DNA of 64,000 nt from Peptoniphilus sp. KCTC 25270 (lineage in GTDB: Bacteria > Bacillota > Clostridia > Tissierellales > Peptoniphilaceae). The position numbers and the translations under genes are program-made. Where the stretch lies: NCBI RefSeq assembly GCF_021012875.1, contig NZ_JAJMZJ010000004.1, positions 1 to 64,000 on the forward strand, in the 5' to 3' direction. Of this stretch, positions 46,216 through 56,733 are shown one piece after another. Position 1 is the stretch's first letter. Each line of letters starts with the position of its first letter. Under the pieces are notes generated by a model that was not told the DNA's origin, ran no database searches, and saw only the letters and a list, made by a program, of their open reading frames with translations.

Positions 46216-46719
46216 GTTTCTCACCCCCTTTCTGTCTAGGAAAGGAAGTGAGCCTTGCTCGTTTATCTCCTTTCACTCTTAGTCCCAATGTGAAAGGGGG
46301 ATTTGTTGCATTACTGATAAATAAACTTTGTAAAAAAGTTCTGAATAGCCAAAAAAGCATATAAACAGATTTATTTCTCTGTTTACATGCTTCTGTTATT
46401 CTATCTATATGATTTATAAAACCACATTGGTGGACGTACTTATCTATTGCAGATAGACGACTTTTTTTGACAAGAACCCAATGTAAGGAAATTTATTGTA
46501 TATGATGTACTTCATGGCGACGTTGACCTCCAACAAACCGCCATTTGGAAGTAATATACAATATTTTAACAGCGTAAATAGCACTACCATATAACGGTTT
46601 TTTTTATTGGCGTTTAGTAGTGCTTTTTATTAAATATAAACCTATAAACCATATAACACGTTTTTCTATACCTGTTTTTAATTCAGTAGGAACAATAAAA
46701 TGTATAGAGGTGGTCTACT
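46216..46719. promoter_or_regulatory. Divergent regulatory region between orf7 and orf9
   Basis: No credible gene. It contains promoters for orf7 (minus) and orf9 (plus). Small frames here are not supported by ribosome sites. Confidence 0.55.
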
Positions 46720-47073
46720 ATGCGTAAAAAAGAAGATAAATATGATTTTAGAGCCTTTGGTTTAGCCATTAAAGAAGCTCGATTGAAACGAGGTTTAACT
46801 CGTGAACAAGTGGGAGCATTGATTGAAATTGACCCACGGTACTTAACTAATATTGAAAATAAAGGGCAACACCCCAGCATACAAGTTCTTTATGACCTTG
46901 TATCGTTACTTCATGTTTCCGTTGATGAATTTTTCTTACCTGCTAATAACTTGGTAAAAAGCACCCGACGATTACAGATAGAGAAATACATGGATAGCTT
47001 TACAGACAAAGAACTATCCTTAATGGAATCTTTAGCCAGCGGTATCAACGAAGCAAGAAACATCGAAGACTAA
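46720..47073 (+). CDS. orf9: Tn916 Orf9 repressor
   Basis: 117 residues with a XRE helix-turn-helix ([33 protein letters not shown]). It is the only plus-strand gene of the transposon and represses the orf7 promoter in the accepted Tn916 model. GAGGTG precedes ATG 46720. Confidence 0.93.
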   Translation: MRKKEDKYDFRAFGLAIKEARLKRGLTREQVGALIEIDPRYLTNIENKGQHPSIQVLYDLVSLLHVSVDEFFLPANNLVKSTRRLQIEKYMDSFTDKELSLMESLASGINEARNIED

Positions 47074-47099
47074 TTAAAAGAATCCATACATAACGGAAA

Positions 47100-47142
47100 G
47101 AGCCGATAAAATGAGATTGTATTAATCTCATTTTATCGGCTC
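47100..47142. terminator. Strong bidirectional hairpin between orf9 and orf6
   Basis: A 19-bp perfect stem starting GAGCCGATAAAATGAGATT with a 5-nt loop. It lies between the convergent orf9 and the tet(M)-orf6 transcript. Confidence 0.8.
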
Positions 47143-47321
47143 TGCGTCTTTGCGTCTGGCTCTGTAATCACAGTTACTTTGAACTGCTTTATTTCAATTA
47201 AATTTTCTTGTCTGCATTTCGGACAATAGAGGGGGAATTTTTTTAATTCAGTATCTTCCCTTATCTTTAATCGTGTTTTATTTCCACATACAGGACACAA
47301 TATCCACTTGTAGTTTATAAT
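47133..47321 (-). CDS. orf6: Tn916 Orf6, cysteine-rich KTR-domain protein
   Basis: 62 residues with two CPxC pairs: ILCPVCGNKTRL and LYCPKCRQENL, a small zinc-ribbon with the KTR motif. No ATG is available; an ATT codon at 47321 lies 7 nt after GGAGGAG, so an unusual start is proposed. Its end overlaps the hairpin at 47100-47142. It follows tet(M) and is probably co-transcribed with it. Confidence 0.75.
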   Translation of the reverse strand: MINYKWILCPVCGNKTRLKIREDTELKKFPLYCPKCRQENLIEIKQFKVTVITEPDAKTQSR

Positions 47322-47418
47322 AACTATCTCCTCCTTTACACTTTAATTCAAATCTTTATTAAAAAATATTTCATCTTATTTAACAAGAAACCATATTTAT
47401 ATAACAACATAAAATACA

Positions 47419-49338
47419 CTAAGTTATTTTATTGAACATATATCGTACTTTATCTATCCGACTATTTGGACGACGGGGCTGGCAAACAGGTTCACCGGTA
47501 GTAACATGGTACCCTTTTAACTCTGTTAAACAAACACTACGTCCATTTGTAAAGAAAGTTAAATCACTACGATATTCTTGAATACACCGAGCAGGGATTT
47601 CTCCACTAAGAATGACCTCATTATTTTTCAATTGAGTGTCTACGATGTTCGCACAATATTTAGGAGCATCGTTGTATGCTCGTGAAAGATATTCCTGTGG
47701 CGCATAAATTTTAAAACTAAGATATGGCTCTAACAATTCTGTTCCAGCTTTTTTTAAGACTTGTTCCAATACAATAGGAGCAAGCATCCGAAAATCTGCT
47801 GGGGTACTAACAGGGCTATAGTATAAGCCATACTTAAAACAGATTTTACAATCCGTCACATTCCAACCATATAATCCTTGTTCGCAACCATAGCGTATCC
47901 CTTCCATAACTGCATTTTGAAATGATTGATTTAAGTATCCAAGAGAAACCGAGCTCTCATACTGCATTCCACTTCCCAACGGAAGCGGTGATACAGATAA
48001 ACCAATGGAAGCCCAGAAAGGATTTGGCGGCACTTCGATGTGAATGGTATATTCTGCATTTTTTAACGGTCTCTCCATATAAATGACTGTAGGCTCTTTT
48101 AGTTCTATCTCCACATGATACTTTTCTTGCAACAGTGCACTAATCACTTCCATTTGTACTTTCCCTAAGAAAGAAAGTATAATTTCATGTGTCGTAGAAT
48201 CCACGTAATATCGTAGAAGCGGATCACTATCTGAGATTTCCAAAAGGGCATCAAGCAACATTTCTCTCTGTTCAGGTTTACTCGGTTCAACAGTTGTTTG
48301 TAGTAGAGGGTGCGGATTTTCAATCTTTTTTCTCTGTGGCAATAGTTTTGTATCTCCAAGAACACTATTTAACTTCAAAAACTCATTTTGCAAAATAACA
48401 ATTTCTCCAGAATAAGCTCTATCAATCTTACATAATTCACCATTTATTGAAGTATACATTTCTGTAACTTTTATTTTTTCTTTTTCTGATACTCTAACCG
48501 AATCTCGTAAATGTAGTACTCCACTATAAAGGCGTATATATGCAAGACGTTGTCTTTTTTTTGTATATTCAATTTTGAAAACATTTCCGCAAAGTTCAGA
48601 CGGACCTCGATGTGTTGATGAATAAAATTTATTCGTAATCACTTCTATAAGGTTATCAATCCCTATATTGTTTTTTGCACTTCCGTGATAAACAGGGAAC
48701 AGGGAACAATTATGAAATCTTATGCTTTCCTCTTGTTCGAGTTCCAATGCTTCTAATGATTTACCGGACATATATTTCTCTAAAAGGTCATCGTTTCCCT
48801 CTATTACCGTATCCCATTGTTCAGATTCGGTAAAGTTCGTCACACACATATTAGGATACAGTTCTACCTTCTGTTTGATTACAATTTCGGCAGAAAGTTT
48901 CTCTTTAATATCCTGATAAACCGTTGATAAATCAATTCCATTTTGGTCAATCTTATTGATAAAAAAGATTGTGGGAATCCCCATTTTCCTAAGTGCATGA
49001 AATAATATACGAGTTTGTGCTTGTACGCCATCTTTTGCAGAAATCAGTAGAATTGCCCCATCTAAAACTGATAATGAACGATATACTTCTGCTAAGAAAT
49101 CCATATGTCCTGGCGTGTCTATGATGTTCACCTTCGTATTTTCCCACTGAAAAGAGGTTATTCCTGTCTGAATTGTAATTCCTCTCTGACGTTCTAAAAG
49201 CGTATTATCCGTCCTCGTTGTACCTTTGTCCACGCTTCCTAATTCTGTAATCGCTCCACTGTTATATAATAAGCTTTCTGTTAAGGTAGTTTTTCCTGCA
49301 TCAACATGAGCTAAAACTCCAATATTAATAATTTTCAT
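47419..49338 (-). CDS. tet(M): Tetracycline resistance ribosomal protection protein Tet(M)
   Basis: 639 residues from ATG 49338 with GGAGG upstream; five residues of in-frame extension begin inside the leader and are not used. EF-G-like GTPase: G1 [10 protein letters not shown]2 region RGITIQT, G3 DTPGHMDF, G4 NKID, then domains II-V with the domain IV loop region ([12 protein letters not shown]). It displaces tetracycline from the 30S ribosome. Full length with all motifs, so resistance to tetracycline and minocycline is expected. Expression rises with drug through the leader attenuator. Confidence 0.98.
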   Translation of the reverse strand: MKIINIGVLAHVDAGKTTLTESLLYNSGAITELGSVDKGTTRTDNTLLERQRGITIQTGITSFQWENTKVNIIDTPGHMDFLAEVYRSLSVLDGAILLISAKDGVQAQTRILFHALRKMGIPTIFFINKIDQNGIDLSTVYQDIKEKLSAEIVIKQKVELYPNMCVTNFTESEQWDTVIEGNDDLLEKYMSGKSLEALELEQEESIRFHNCSLFPVYHGSAKNNIGIDNLIEVITNKFYSSTHRGPSELCGNVFKIEYTKKRQRLAYIRLYSGVLHLRDSVRVSEKEKIKVTEMYTSINGELCKIDRAYSGEIVILQNEFLKLNSVLGDTKLLPQRKKIENPHPLLQTTVEPSKPEQREMLLDALLEISDSDPLLRYYVDSTTHEIILSFLGKVQMEVISALLQEKYHVEIELKEPTVIYMERPLKNAEYTIHIEVPPNPFWASIGLSVSPLPLGSGMQYESSVSLGYLNQSFQNAVMEGIRYGCEQGLYGWNVTDCKICFKYGLYYSPVSTPADFRMLAPIVLEQVLKKAGTELLEPYLSFKIYAPQEYLSRAYNDAPKYCANIVDTQLKNNEVILSGEIPARCIQEYRSDLTFFTNGRSVCLTELKGYHVTTGEPVCQPRRPNSRIDKVRYMFNKIT

Positions 49339-49353
49339 GTGATTTTCCTCCAT

Positions 49354-49440
49354 TCAAAAACCCAAAAGGGCATAAAAATCCCAGTGATAAATACTTTTAT
49401 CACTGGGATTTTTATGCATAACCATAGGTATACAAAGCAT
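49354..49440 (-). CDS. orf12: tet(M) leader peptide (Tn916 orf12)
   Basis: 28 residues, MLCIPMVMHKNP at the start and DFYALLGF at the end, stopping 15 nt before tet(M). Its coding region contains the inverted repeat CATAAAAATCCCAGTGATAA / TTATCACTGGGATTTTTATG (49371-49421). Slow translation under tetracycline is held to let polymerase pass this terminator. Confidence 0.93.
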   Translation of the reverse strand: MLCIPMVMHKNPSDKSIYHWDFYALLGF

Positions 49441-49561
49441 ACAGATATTCTCTGGATACTTTAGAATCACATGATAAAGGTATTCTTAAACTGGGTACAA
49501 AAAACTAAGCCCTCCTAAAAAAGGACATCTAATTATTTGTTCCCGCTATCAAATTGACAGT

Positions 49562-49585
49562 TTATTTAAGAATACCTTGCCGCAT
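49562..49585 (-). CDS. Seven-residue mini-peptide in the tet(M) leader
   Basis: MRQGILK with AAAGGAG in front, immediately after the promoter start region. It may couple ribosome position to the attenuation hairpins. Very short; seen in the sequence but its role is inferred. Confidence 0.45.
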   Translation of the reverse strand: MRQGILK

Positions 49586-49616
49586 ATTTATTAACTCCTT
49601 TTAAATAGTCACTTAA

Positions 49617-49645
49617 ATAATAGCACGTAAGAGCATATTTGTAAA
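49617..49645 (-). promoter_or_regulatory. tet(M) promoter
   Basis: Minus strand TTTACA (49645-49640) and TATTAT (49622-49617) with a 17-bp spacer. Confidence 0.75.
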
Positions 49646-49714
49646 GGAATCTCCAATTTTTTATCAAAAAGAGTACATGATTACAAAGTATCTGTAATCA
49701 TGTACCAATATTTG

Positions 49715-50626
49715 TTATTTTACAATCTTCCAATTACTCCCGTTCTTTTCAAGTACCAAATCAAATTGAGATACCTGCGTTGCTTTGGTCTGCTGGTCGA
49801 TATACTCCACTGTCAGCGATACCGTGACTTGATTATCCTTACGATTGTGAATAGGATTTACCAGTTCTTGAAAGATGTACTCTTTTCCGATTGGTTTTAA
49901 TATCCCGTCATTCACATAGTAGGAAAGTTCACTGGCTGTCGCTGTAGGATAGAGCTTGAAGAACGTCGTTAAAAACTCATTGATTTCATTGGTTGTAATG
50001 GAATCAACCGTCCCCTCACTTTCAATGGCTTTTGGTTTATAACTTGATTTCTTAGGTATGTTGGTAATGGTCGGATTCTTAACCAGTACCATATTTCCAG
50101 AACCATCTACATAGACACTCACTATATAAGCAGAGTGGACGGTCTTTGTATTTTCTCCCTCTGTAATGAGCTGGTCTACACTGTAGGTTACATTAAACTC
50201 ATTGTCGCCAGTTGGCTCTACCGTCCATATCTGAAATCCTCTTACAGAAGACGATACAGGAATATCTTTGCGTACTGTATCAACATTGAGAGCTTGAAGT
50301 TCATCTGTCAGATAGCCTTTTAGACTTTCCATTCGATTATCAATGGACTTATCGGATTGCTCCCATGAATAGTAGACTTTCGCAAAGTTCTCTACAAAAT
50401 TTTCTACATGATGAGTATCAACGTATTCCTTTTCTATGATAGTTGTTTCGTGAATAGTATGAGTATCTATAGCTGTAAAGTGCTTGAATATCGCAAAGCT
50501 GAAACTAAGCCCTAAAAGTACCCACAAGGCAATCACAACCTTTTTATGAGGATTGACCTTATAGACACGAGGTTTCTTTTCCTTTGGTATCTGTTTTTCT
50601 TTATTCTGATTTTTTCTAAATTTCAT
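49715..50626 (-). CDS. orf13: Tn916 Orf13, TcpC-family transfer protein
   Basis: About 303 residues (start ATG 50626, AGGAAG upstream; two earlier starts possible). One membrane helix near 30-48 (VVIALWVLLGLSFSFAIF), then two NTF2-like extracytoplasmic domains as in TcpC/ConC. It is part of the mating channel in the membrane. It overlaps the end of orf14. Confidence 0.93.
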   Translation of the reverse strand: MKFRKNQNKEKQIPKEKKPRVYKVNPHKKVVIALWVLLGLSFSFAIFKHFTAIDTHTIHETTIIEKEYVDTHHVENFVENFAKVYYSWEQSDKSIDNRMESLKGYLTDELQALNVDTVRKDIPVSSSVRGFQIWTVEPTGDNEFNVTYSVDQLITEGENTKTVHSAYIVSVYVDGSGNMVLVKNPTITNIPKKSSYKPKAIESEGTVDSITTNEINEFLTTFFKLYPTATASELSYYVNDGILKPIGKEYIFQELVNPIHNRKDNQVTVSLTVEYIDQQTKATQVSQFDLVLEKNGSNWKIVK

Positions 50627-50643
50627 CATTAAATCTTCCTTTC

Positions 50644-51645
50644 TCATTGTTTGATTCGTCCTGCTCCCACTAAATGCTGTTGCCAGTAGGGGCTTGTTAA
50701 GTCGGCATAACCGATTGGGTCGCCTGCATGAAACATACGGTTATTGCCAAGGTATATCCCAACATGAGTAATATAAGAGCCAGCGTTATAGGTAGAATGA
50801 AAGAAAACCAAATCGCCAGCTTGTGCTTCCGATAGTGGGATATGCTGGGTCACATCATATTGCTGTTGTGCGGTTCGTGGTAAGTTAATTCCAGCTTTTC
50901 CATACGTCCATTGTGTCAGTCCGCTACAATCAAAAGAAGTAGTCGGGGAAGCTCCACCGTAAACGTATCGCCAGCCCTCATATTTCAGTGCTTCGTCCAT
51001 GATGGCTTGTACCGTATCATCATCAAACTCTGTTGTGACAAGATACTGCGTTACCAGTTGCACATAAAACATATTGCCATAGTTGTATCGCCAGCCCCCA
51101 TTGATAGGTATGGCTATGGGATTGGGGTAAGACACTTTTTCGCCACCTGAATACTCTTTTGAGAAACTTTGAGCCAGTTCAAAGGTATATTTATTTCCAC
51201 GATTAGCCACATACCCTAAGAAACCACCACCATAATTGTAGGACTGGATAACCGATTCTAAATCTACACTGAGCCTTTCGCTACTGGCTAATAATTCACT
51301 GAAATACTTCACACCTTGCTTAATGGATTCTTCTGTACTCAATGAATTAGGTGGAAGACCGAGGGATTCCGAGGACTGCATAACATCTTCCGCAGTACCG
51401 CCCGATTCCACCTGTATAATCGCAAGAAGTATGTTGACATATTCTTCAACGCCATATTCTTTGGCATATTTTTCTACCATAGGCTTATGAGCCAGCACTT
51501 CTGCGGAAACATTCACACCTCCATAATGAATATTGGAAATTCCGCTGTCCTGTTCATCTGAAAATAAAATGGCAACAAACAGAAGCAGTGAGAAGACCAT
51601 CAAGAATAATCCAGAACCACCAATCACTAAAGTTTTCAACTTCAT
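50644..51645 (-). CDS. orf14: Tn916 Orf14, cell-wall hydrolase of the transfer machine
   Basis: 333 residues: a membrane helix near 6-28, a lysozyme-like (Slt-type) domain (AIIQVESGGTAEDVMQSSESLG), and a C-terminal NlpC/P60 peptidase with catalytic Cys in TSFDCSGLTQWTYG and His in THVGIYLG. Equivalent to CwlT of ICEBs1; opens peptidoglycan for the conjugation pore. ATGA overlap with orf15. Confidence 0.95.
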   Translation of the reverse strand: MKLKTLVIGGSGLFLMVFSLLLFVAILFSDEQDSGISNIHYGGVNVSAEVLAHKPMVEKYAKEYGVEEYVNILLAIIQVESGGTAEDVMQSSESLGLPPNSLSTEESIKQGVKYFSELLASSERLSVDLESVIQSYNYGGGFLGYVANRGNKYTFELAQSFSKEYSGGEKVSYPNPIAIPINGGWRYNYGNMFYVQLVTQYLVTTEFDDDTVQAIMDEALKYEGWRYVYGGASPTTSFDCSGLTQWTYGKAGINLPRTAQQQYDVTQHIPLSEAQAGDLVFFHSTYNAGSYITHVGIYLGNNRMFHAGDPIGYADLTSPYWQQHLVGAGRIKQ

Positions 51646-53819
51646 GGTTTCTTACCGACTTTCTTAATGGTGGCGGTTTTGATTGGTGGTCTACTTCTTG
51701 TATTTTGTAGTGGTACTCTTTGAACAGTAGACGGACGTTCTTTTGTGATTGGACGTTGTGAAGTTCTATCTGCTGTAGTGGTTGAAGTTGCTGGCTTTTG
51801 AACGGTTTTTTCTTGAACGGTATTGCCTTGGCGTTCCACTTTTGGACTTGAAAAATCGGACTTAACTGCTGGACGCTCTTGTTTGGCTTGTTGAGATTCC
51901 TTATATGAAGTCTGAATATTAGACTGTTTTGAGGTCTGTTCATCATGATATTGTTCTTGTCTTGTAGTCGGTCTTTCATGAACAGAAGAAGCAGGCTGTT
52001 TTTTCTGTTTGACCTGTTCCATTTCAGAGCGACGCTTCGCAATGGTTTTTCGCCTTTGTTCCTGCTGTTCCTTGCGTCCACTGGCTCTGTCCGCTTTGGT
52101 TTGAGAAATACTACTGGTTAAATCACGGACATTCTCTTTTACTTTGGATTTTCCTTGATATACTGCATATCTTGCATTGGTCGGCAAATCTTTAACCTGT
52201 TCTTTCAAACCACTAGCAGTGTCTACCATTCTGTCTTTGGTATCAGCTACTGTACCGATGGTTTGACCGATACGTTTTCCAAGTGTTGATTTTTCCTTTC
52301 CGTCTGGTCGGGAGTGATCTGCTTGTGTCCTTGCAGAACTCCCCGAACCCGACTGTCCTTTTTTACCTGTAACAATGGCAGACCCAGCCCCTAGAGTAGT
52401 CATGGAACGTCCAAGTTTCCGCTGTAGACGGTGCATGTGAGCGTGCATAAGCATACGAGGTTTTCTCATCACACGACTTCCCACACTTTGAGAATCGTTA
52501 CTCTGTAGAGAAAACATACTCATTAAATCGCCCAGCTTGAAGTAGATTCCTGCAAAGGTCACAATCTGTAGAAAAGCAATCAAAAAGAACGGATAACCAG
52601 CCGATAAGGTATAGAGCATGGTTGAAATACTAAATGCTGTCGTAATAATCAATGTGATTCCAGCTCGTGTCAAAATGGTATTAAAGAGCTTTGTTATGGC
52701 TCGTTTTGACATACCATCAAATGATGGAATCATGCTTAAAATAAAGCTCACAGGCAGAAACATAGCATAGATGATAAAAAGTACCTGCGAGAAAATCATG
52801 ATTCCTGTTAATAGGAATACAAATATGGAAATCCCAATATTGAAGACAAATAGGAAGAAGACTGTACCTAAACGGTTAATGGTCTTTGTAATGGTTAGAT
52901 TGGTATTGCTTCTGTCTTCAATTTCTTCCGCAACAATTTTTTCTCTGTCTTCGCCATTGTTGGAATCTGGGCTGGTGGAGAGCAGGCTTTCCACACGGTC
53001 AATACCGATACTTTCAATGTCTGAACTGTTGTATTGAAGCAGTAGCCACGGTTGCTGAACCTGTATGGAAAACAGGCTATCTCTGATTAAGTCCACGCTG
53101 TCCTTGCCTTGACTATCGGAATGGGGCATGACAATCTTCGTGCCAAGTGATAAACTGGCATTACTGATGTCTGATGAAAAGTCATTGATTTTTTTAATGT
53201 AGTCGGGAGCGTAGGCAATAAAGGAAGCCGATAGGATAAACACCAGCACAAAATTCATAATGGCATGAATTGCCTTTGTGGTTTCTCTCTTTATCAGTCC
53301 CGTATAGGCAACATAAACCCCAAGAACCAAAATCAAGAGTAAGAGGAATCCAACATAGAAACCCTCTGTTGAAAATCCGTTTGCACTCACACCAGCTAAG
53401 GTCTGCATATTCTTACCAATGGAATCTGCTGTAGCGGAAATGAAGTCTAAGGAATAGGCTTCCTGTACTAAGTAACCTGTCGCATTGGAAACATACAAAC
53501 TGATTGTCCAAATAAAATTGGTAATGGCATATAGTCCATACATGACCTGTTTTCCAATCCCGTCCGACCAGTTCCACGGAAGCCAGCCCCAGCTATTATC
53601 CACATAAAAATCCAGTTGATAGTTTTCAAGTGGGTATCGGCTGTATTCATTTGCCACATTGACCGTATCATCTACCAAGCCCGCAGCTTGAACCACCGTT
53701 CCCAGCATGGCTAAAAGAAAAATGGCAATCACAAGTGTGAAAGCCACTGTCATTGCCACTTTACCTAGACGTTTCAGCGTCCAGTTTGATTTTATTCTGT
53801 TTACTATTGATGGTTTCAC
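51642..53819 (-). CDS. orf15: Tn916 Orf15, VirB6-like membrane channel protein
   Basis: 725 residues from GTG 53819 (GAGGTG upstream). A signal-like helix near 15-45, six to seven further helices to about 430 (FVGFLLLLILVLGVYVAY, VFFLFVFNIGISIFVFLL), then a 280-residue Gln/Lys/Arg/Thr-rich cytosolic tail. Corresponds to ConG/TcpH, the polytopic channel component. Confidence 0.93.
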   Translation of the reverse strand: MKPSIVNRIKSNWTLKRLGKVAMTVAFTLVIAIFLLAMLGTVVQAAGLVDDTVNVANEYSRYPLENYQLDFYVDNSWGWLPWNWSDGIGKQVMYGLYAITNFIWTISLYVSNATGYLVQEAYSLDFISATADSIGKNMQTLAGVSANGFSTEGFYVGFLLLLILVLGVYVAYTGLIKRETTKAIHAIMNFVLVFILSASFIAYAPDYIKKINDFSSDISNASLSLGTKIVMPHSDSQGKDSVDLIRDSLFSIQVQQPWLLLQYNSSDIESIGIDRVESLLSTSPDSNNGEDREKIVAEEIEDRSNTNLTITKTINRLGTVFFLFVFNIGISIFVFLLTGIMIFSQVLFIIYAMFLPVSFILSMIPSFDGMSKRAITKLFNTILTRAGITLIITTAFSISTMLYTLSAGYPFFLIAFLQIVTFAGIYFKLGDLMSMFSLQSNDSQSVGSRVMRKPRMLMHAHMHRLQRKLGRSMTTLGAGSAIVTGKKGQSGSGSSARTQADHSRPDGKEKSTLGKRIGQTIGTVADTKDRMVDTASGLKEQVKDLPTNARYAVYQGKSKVKENVRDLTSSISQTKADRASGRKEQQEQRRKTIAKRRSEMEQVKQKKQPASSVHERPTTRQEQYHDEQTSKQSNIQTSYKESQQAKQERPAVKSDFSSPKVERQGNTVQEKTVQKPATSTTTADRTSQRPITKERPSTVQRVPLQNTRSRPPIKTATIKKVGKKP

Positions 53820-53821
53820 AT

Positions 53822-56269
53822 TTACACCTCTTTTCGCACAGGTGGTCTGGTATCAAAGGCATGGAGCAGTTCTTCAAATACAGGGTGGAACTGTATCACA
53901 CCGACACGACCATATAAATCACTGATAAGGCATTGCCCGTTTTCCAAATCACGCAATCGCTTCTGATTGTTTTCGTCCTCTGGGTCTACACCAAAAAAGG
54001 CTAAGGTCTTTTTAATCTCGTTAAGGTCAGTGGAACGAAATGCAAATTTTAAGCCGAGGTTATTTTTCAGTTTTTCATCTAAGAGGTCGTCTGTATTTTG
54101 GGTCACGAAATATACCCCAGCGTTCATAGCACGACCAGCCCGAACCAGCTTCATAGATAGTGTTTTTCCTTGTGCTACCTGTAAAAAGCTCCATGCTTCG
54201 TCTAAATCTACAATCTTGAAAATGCTTCGGTCTGTATGGATAAAGTCTAAAGCAAAGGTACTAATGACAATCAGCATAGCAACGGATAAAAGCTCCATAG
54301 TGGTATATTCCTCAAAGGAAGTTTCCTTGTCGGGAAGTACCAAGTCCGCAACCTGTATAATGTTCAGTTGTTTTTCTAAGCTGATAGACTGCTCCACATA
54401 ACCATTACTGAATAATAAATGTGCAAAGTCATAGTCTGTAAAACTTTCGATATGGTCGGCTATACTGGTACTTAGTGGCGTATTCTCAACCCGTAATTCC
54501 TCAATCACTTTCATCAACCCTCGTACTTCACTATTGGTTACTGCACGAATGGCTTTTCTAAGGATTGGGAAGCGTTCCCCATCACGAGAGGAAATCCCCG
54601 TAAGGAATGTCAGAATATCAATAGCCAGTGATTCAGAATCTTTGGGATTTTTCATAATCACATAAGGGTCAAGTAAGCCTTTGTTTTTCTCATCAGAAGT
54701 CAGAGTGACGATATTGATTTCATGGGAAATCTCTGGCAAGGTTTCTTTCCATCTGCCACGTTCTGCTTTTGGGTCTACAATCACTGCTTGTGCCCCATAA
54801 AGCACCGCATAATAGACGATAAGGTTATTCGCAAAGGATTTACCACCACCCAGCGAACCAACAAAAGCCGACGCTAACGCATTGGTTACTGAACCCTTAA
54901 CCCCTTGACTGGCAAGAGCAGGTTTCAGATAGACATTGCGTCCAGTATCTAAGCTGTAGCCAACATAAATCCCCTCATTTTCCCCCAGCATTTGAGTAGC
55001 ACCAAAACCTAAACCAGCGAGGAAATCAGAGGTCACGTATTGAATATAATCATTCATATAACGCTTGCTGGCAGGTAAAAATTCTTCATGTAAGCCGAGC
55101 ATATCCCCAAATGGTCGTACCAGTTTTACGCTTAAATCGTCATAAAAATCTTTCACTTCATTACAACGACGTTTGAGTTCGTCAAGATCATTTGCTGATA
55201 CCCTTACCACATAAGACAGCTTGTACATAGATTCCTTGCTTTGGTCTAAATTGGTTTCCAGCTCATTCACACTTTCCAGAGCTTCCGCCACATTGGAGCT
55301 GGTTTCATTATCACTTTGCCAAGCGTGGTTATCCAAGTCTTTCAGTTCTTTCTTTTTATTGCGGACAGTAGATAGGGCTTTACGATTCGCTACAATTTCC
55401 ACATTCATTGACGTATCAATCGGGAATGTAAATTGCTGTTGCTGGTAGTAGAAGATTTCAGAGGACGGGAAGTCCAGTTCTCCGACAATGCTGTTAATGG
55501 TAAAGTAAGCTACATAGACGGTTTCATCTTCCTGCTGGATTTTCAAATATCGCTGTTTTTCTTCCACCAAACAGCGAGTAGGCTTAATCAAGTCATAGTA
55601 TTTAATCAGCGTTTCATTATCCAGCTTTTTCTTTGATAGATGGTACTCATACTCTTCATAGGCAGTGCCTGTCTGTCCGTAAAGGTGTTCAATCAGATAG
55701 CCGAAGTCGTCCTTATCTAACCTGCGGATTTTGAAACGACGAGAGATTTTATTTTCTAAGAGCTTTTCCATCTTCTGAAAACGCAGGATTTCATCATTAC
55801 TCATACTAACAAAATCGCCCATCAGCTTATGGTTCACATCATAGACAAAATCAGACAAAGCATTTTTTGCTTCAACGGTAAGACTTTTCATAGAAAACTC
55901 CTGATCGTTGAGAAGCAACTTAAAGCCGATAAAGAAACGGTAGTTCACTTGATTTTCGCCAATCATGGATATTAAAGCGTCTGTCTGTTGGTCGATTTTG
56001 TCATAGGCAACCGCTTTGAGCTTGCCAGTGACTTCATTTTTGGAACGCTCTTGTGCAGAACGTATGCTGGATTCTGTACTGATTTGTAAAGCATGAATTT
56101 TGCCATCACGATTTTGTGCGATAAGCTGTCTGAAAGAATCATGCACTTGTATTTTCTGTTCTGGACTTAGAAATGAGTAATTGTAAGGAACAAGCTCATA
56201 GTAAGCATAACATTCCCCGTCTTTATTCCAGACGAGATTGTTTTCAATGTATTTAATTGGATATGCCAT
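53822..56269 (-). CDS. orf16: Tn916 Orf16, VirB4-like transfer ATPase
   Basis: 815 residues from ATG 56269, the size known for Tn916 Orf16. Walker A near 450 (SLGGGKSFANNL) and Walker B (FKIVDLDEAWSFL) with the VirB4 C-terminal VTQNTDDLL. Drives assembly and DNA transfer; equivalent to ConE. Precedes orf15 directly. Confidence 0.95.
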   Translation of the reverse strand: MAYPIKYIENNLVWNKDGECYAYYELVPYNYSFLSPEQKIQVHDSFRQLIAQNRDGKIHALQISTESSIRSAQERSKNEVTGKLKAVAYDKIDQQTDALISMIGENQVNYRFFIGFKLLLNDQEFSMKSLTVEAKNALSDFVYDVNHKLMGDFVSMSNDEILRFQKMEKLLENKISRRFKIRRLDKDDFGYLIEHLYGQTGTAYEEYEYHLSKKKLDNETLIKYYDLIKPTRCLVEEKQRYLKIQQEDETVYVAYFTINSIVGELDFPSSEIFYYQQQQFTFPIDTSMNVEIVANRKALSTVRNKKKELKDLDNHAWQSDNETSSNVAEALESVNELETNLDQSKESMYKLSYVVRVSANDLDELKRRCNEVKDFYDDLSVKLVRPFGDMLGLHEEFLPASKRYMNDYIQYVTSDFLAGLGFGATQMLGENEGIYVGYSLDTGRNVYLKPALASQGVKGSVTNALASAFVGSLGGGKSFANNLIVYYAVLYGAQAVIVDPKAERGRWKETLPEISHEINIVTLTSDEKNKGLLDPYVIMKNPKDSESLAIDILTFLTGISSRDGERFPILRKAIRAVTNSEVRGLMKVIEELRVENTPLSTSIADHIESFTDYDFAHLLFSNGYVEQSISLEKQLNIIQVADLVLPDKETSFEEYTTMELLSVAMLIVISTFALDFIHTDRSIFKIVDLDEAWSFLQVAQGKTLSMKLVRAGRAMNAGVYFVTQNTDDLLDEKLKNNLGLKFAFRSTDLNEIKKTLAFFGVDPEDENNQKRLRDLENGQCLISDLYGRVGVIQFHPVFEELLHAFDTRPPVRKEV

Positions 56270-56645
56270 AAAATTCACTCCTAACTGCTGTAATGGCTTC
56301 TTGTGGCTGGTTTCTGCCAAGCGTTACTTTTTTTCCTGCATAGGTCAGCTTTGGTCGCAGTGCATAAGCAATGACAGACTTCAAAAATCCATAAGGCTTT
56401 TTACCATCAAAAGTTTTTGTAGACATAAACCATGTGAAAGCCACAGGAATCCCAAAGTATTTGAGAAATGCTCCCTCTATCATGGAAAGAGGGGGCAAGT
56501 TGCCAAGTATCATCACTGCAAAGAGTGACACGACAAACCATGTCATTTGCGTAAAGGTTATGGGAAACGGAAGTCTAAAATCATTGATAGAATACAGTAC
56601 CTTTTCCACAGACCAGATACTGGTATAGCTTCGTATTTTCTTCAT
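56253..56645 (-). CDS. orf17: Tn916 Orf17, TcpE-family membrane protein
   Basis: 130 residues from ATG 56645, chosen for the AAAGGA at good spacing; a 168-residue version from 56759 lacks a ribosome site. Two membrane helices (FVVSLFAVMILGNLPPL, FGIPVAFTWFM) and a conserved KPYGFLKSVIAYALRPK. Small inner-membrane part of the mating apparatus. Overlaps orf16. Confidence 0.88.
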   Translation of the reverse strand: MKKIRSYTSIWSVEKVLYSINDFRLPFPITFTQMTWFVVSLFAVMILGNLPPLSMIEGAFLKYFGIPVAFTWFMSTKTFDGKKPYGFLKSVIAYALRPKLTYAGKKVTLGRNQPQEAITAVRSEFYGISN

Positions 56646-56733
56646 GTAATCAATCCTTTCATAAAAAATAGGGGTAGCTGATTGAGCCACCCCGTAAAAT
56701 AGAAAATCTGCCAGTAGTAATGTACCGACAGAT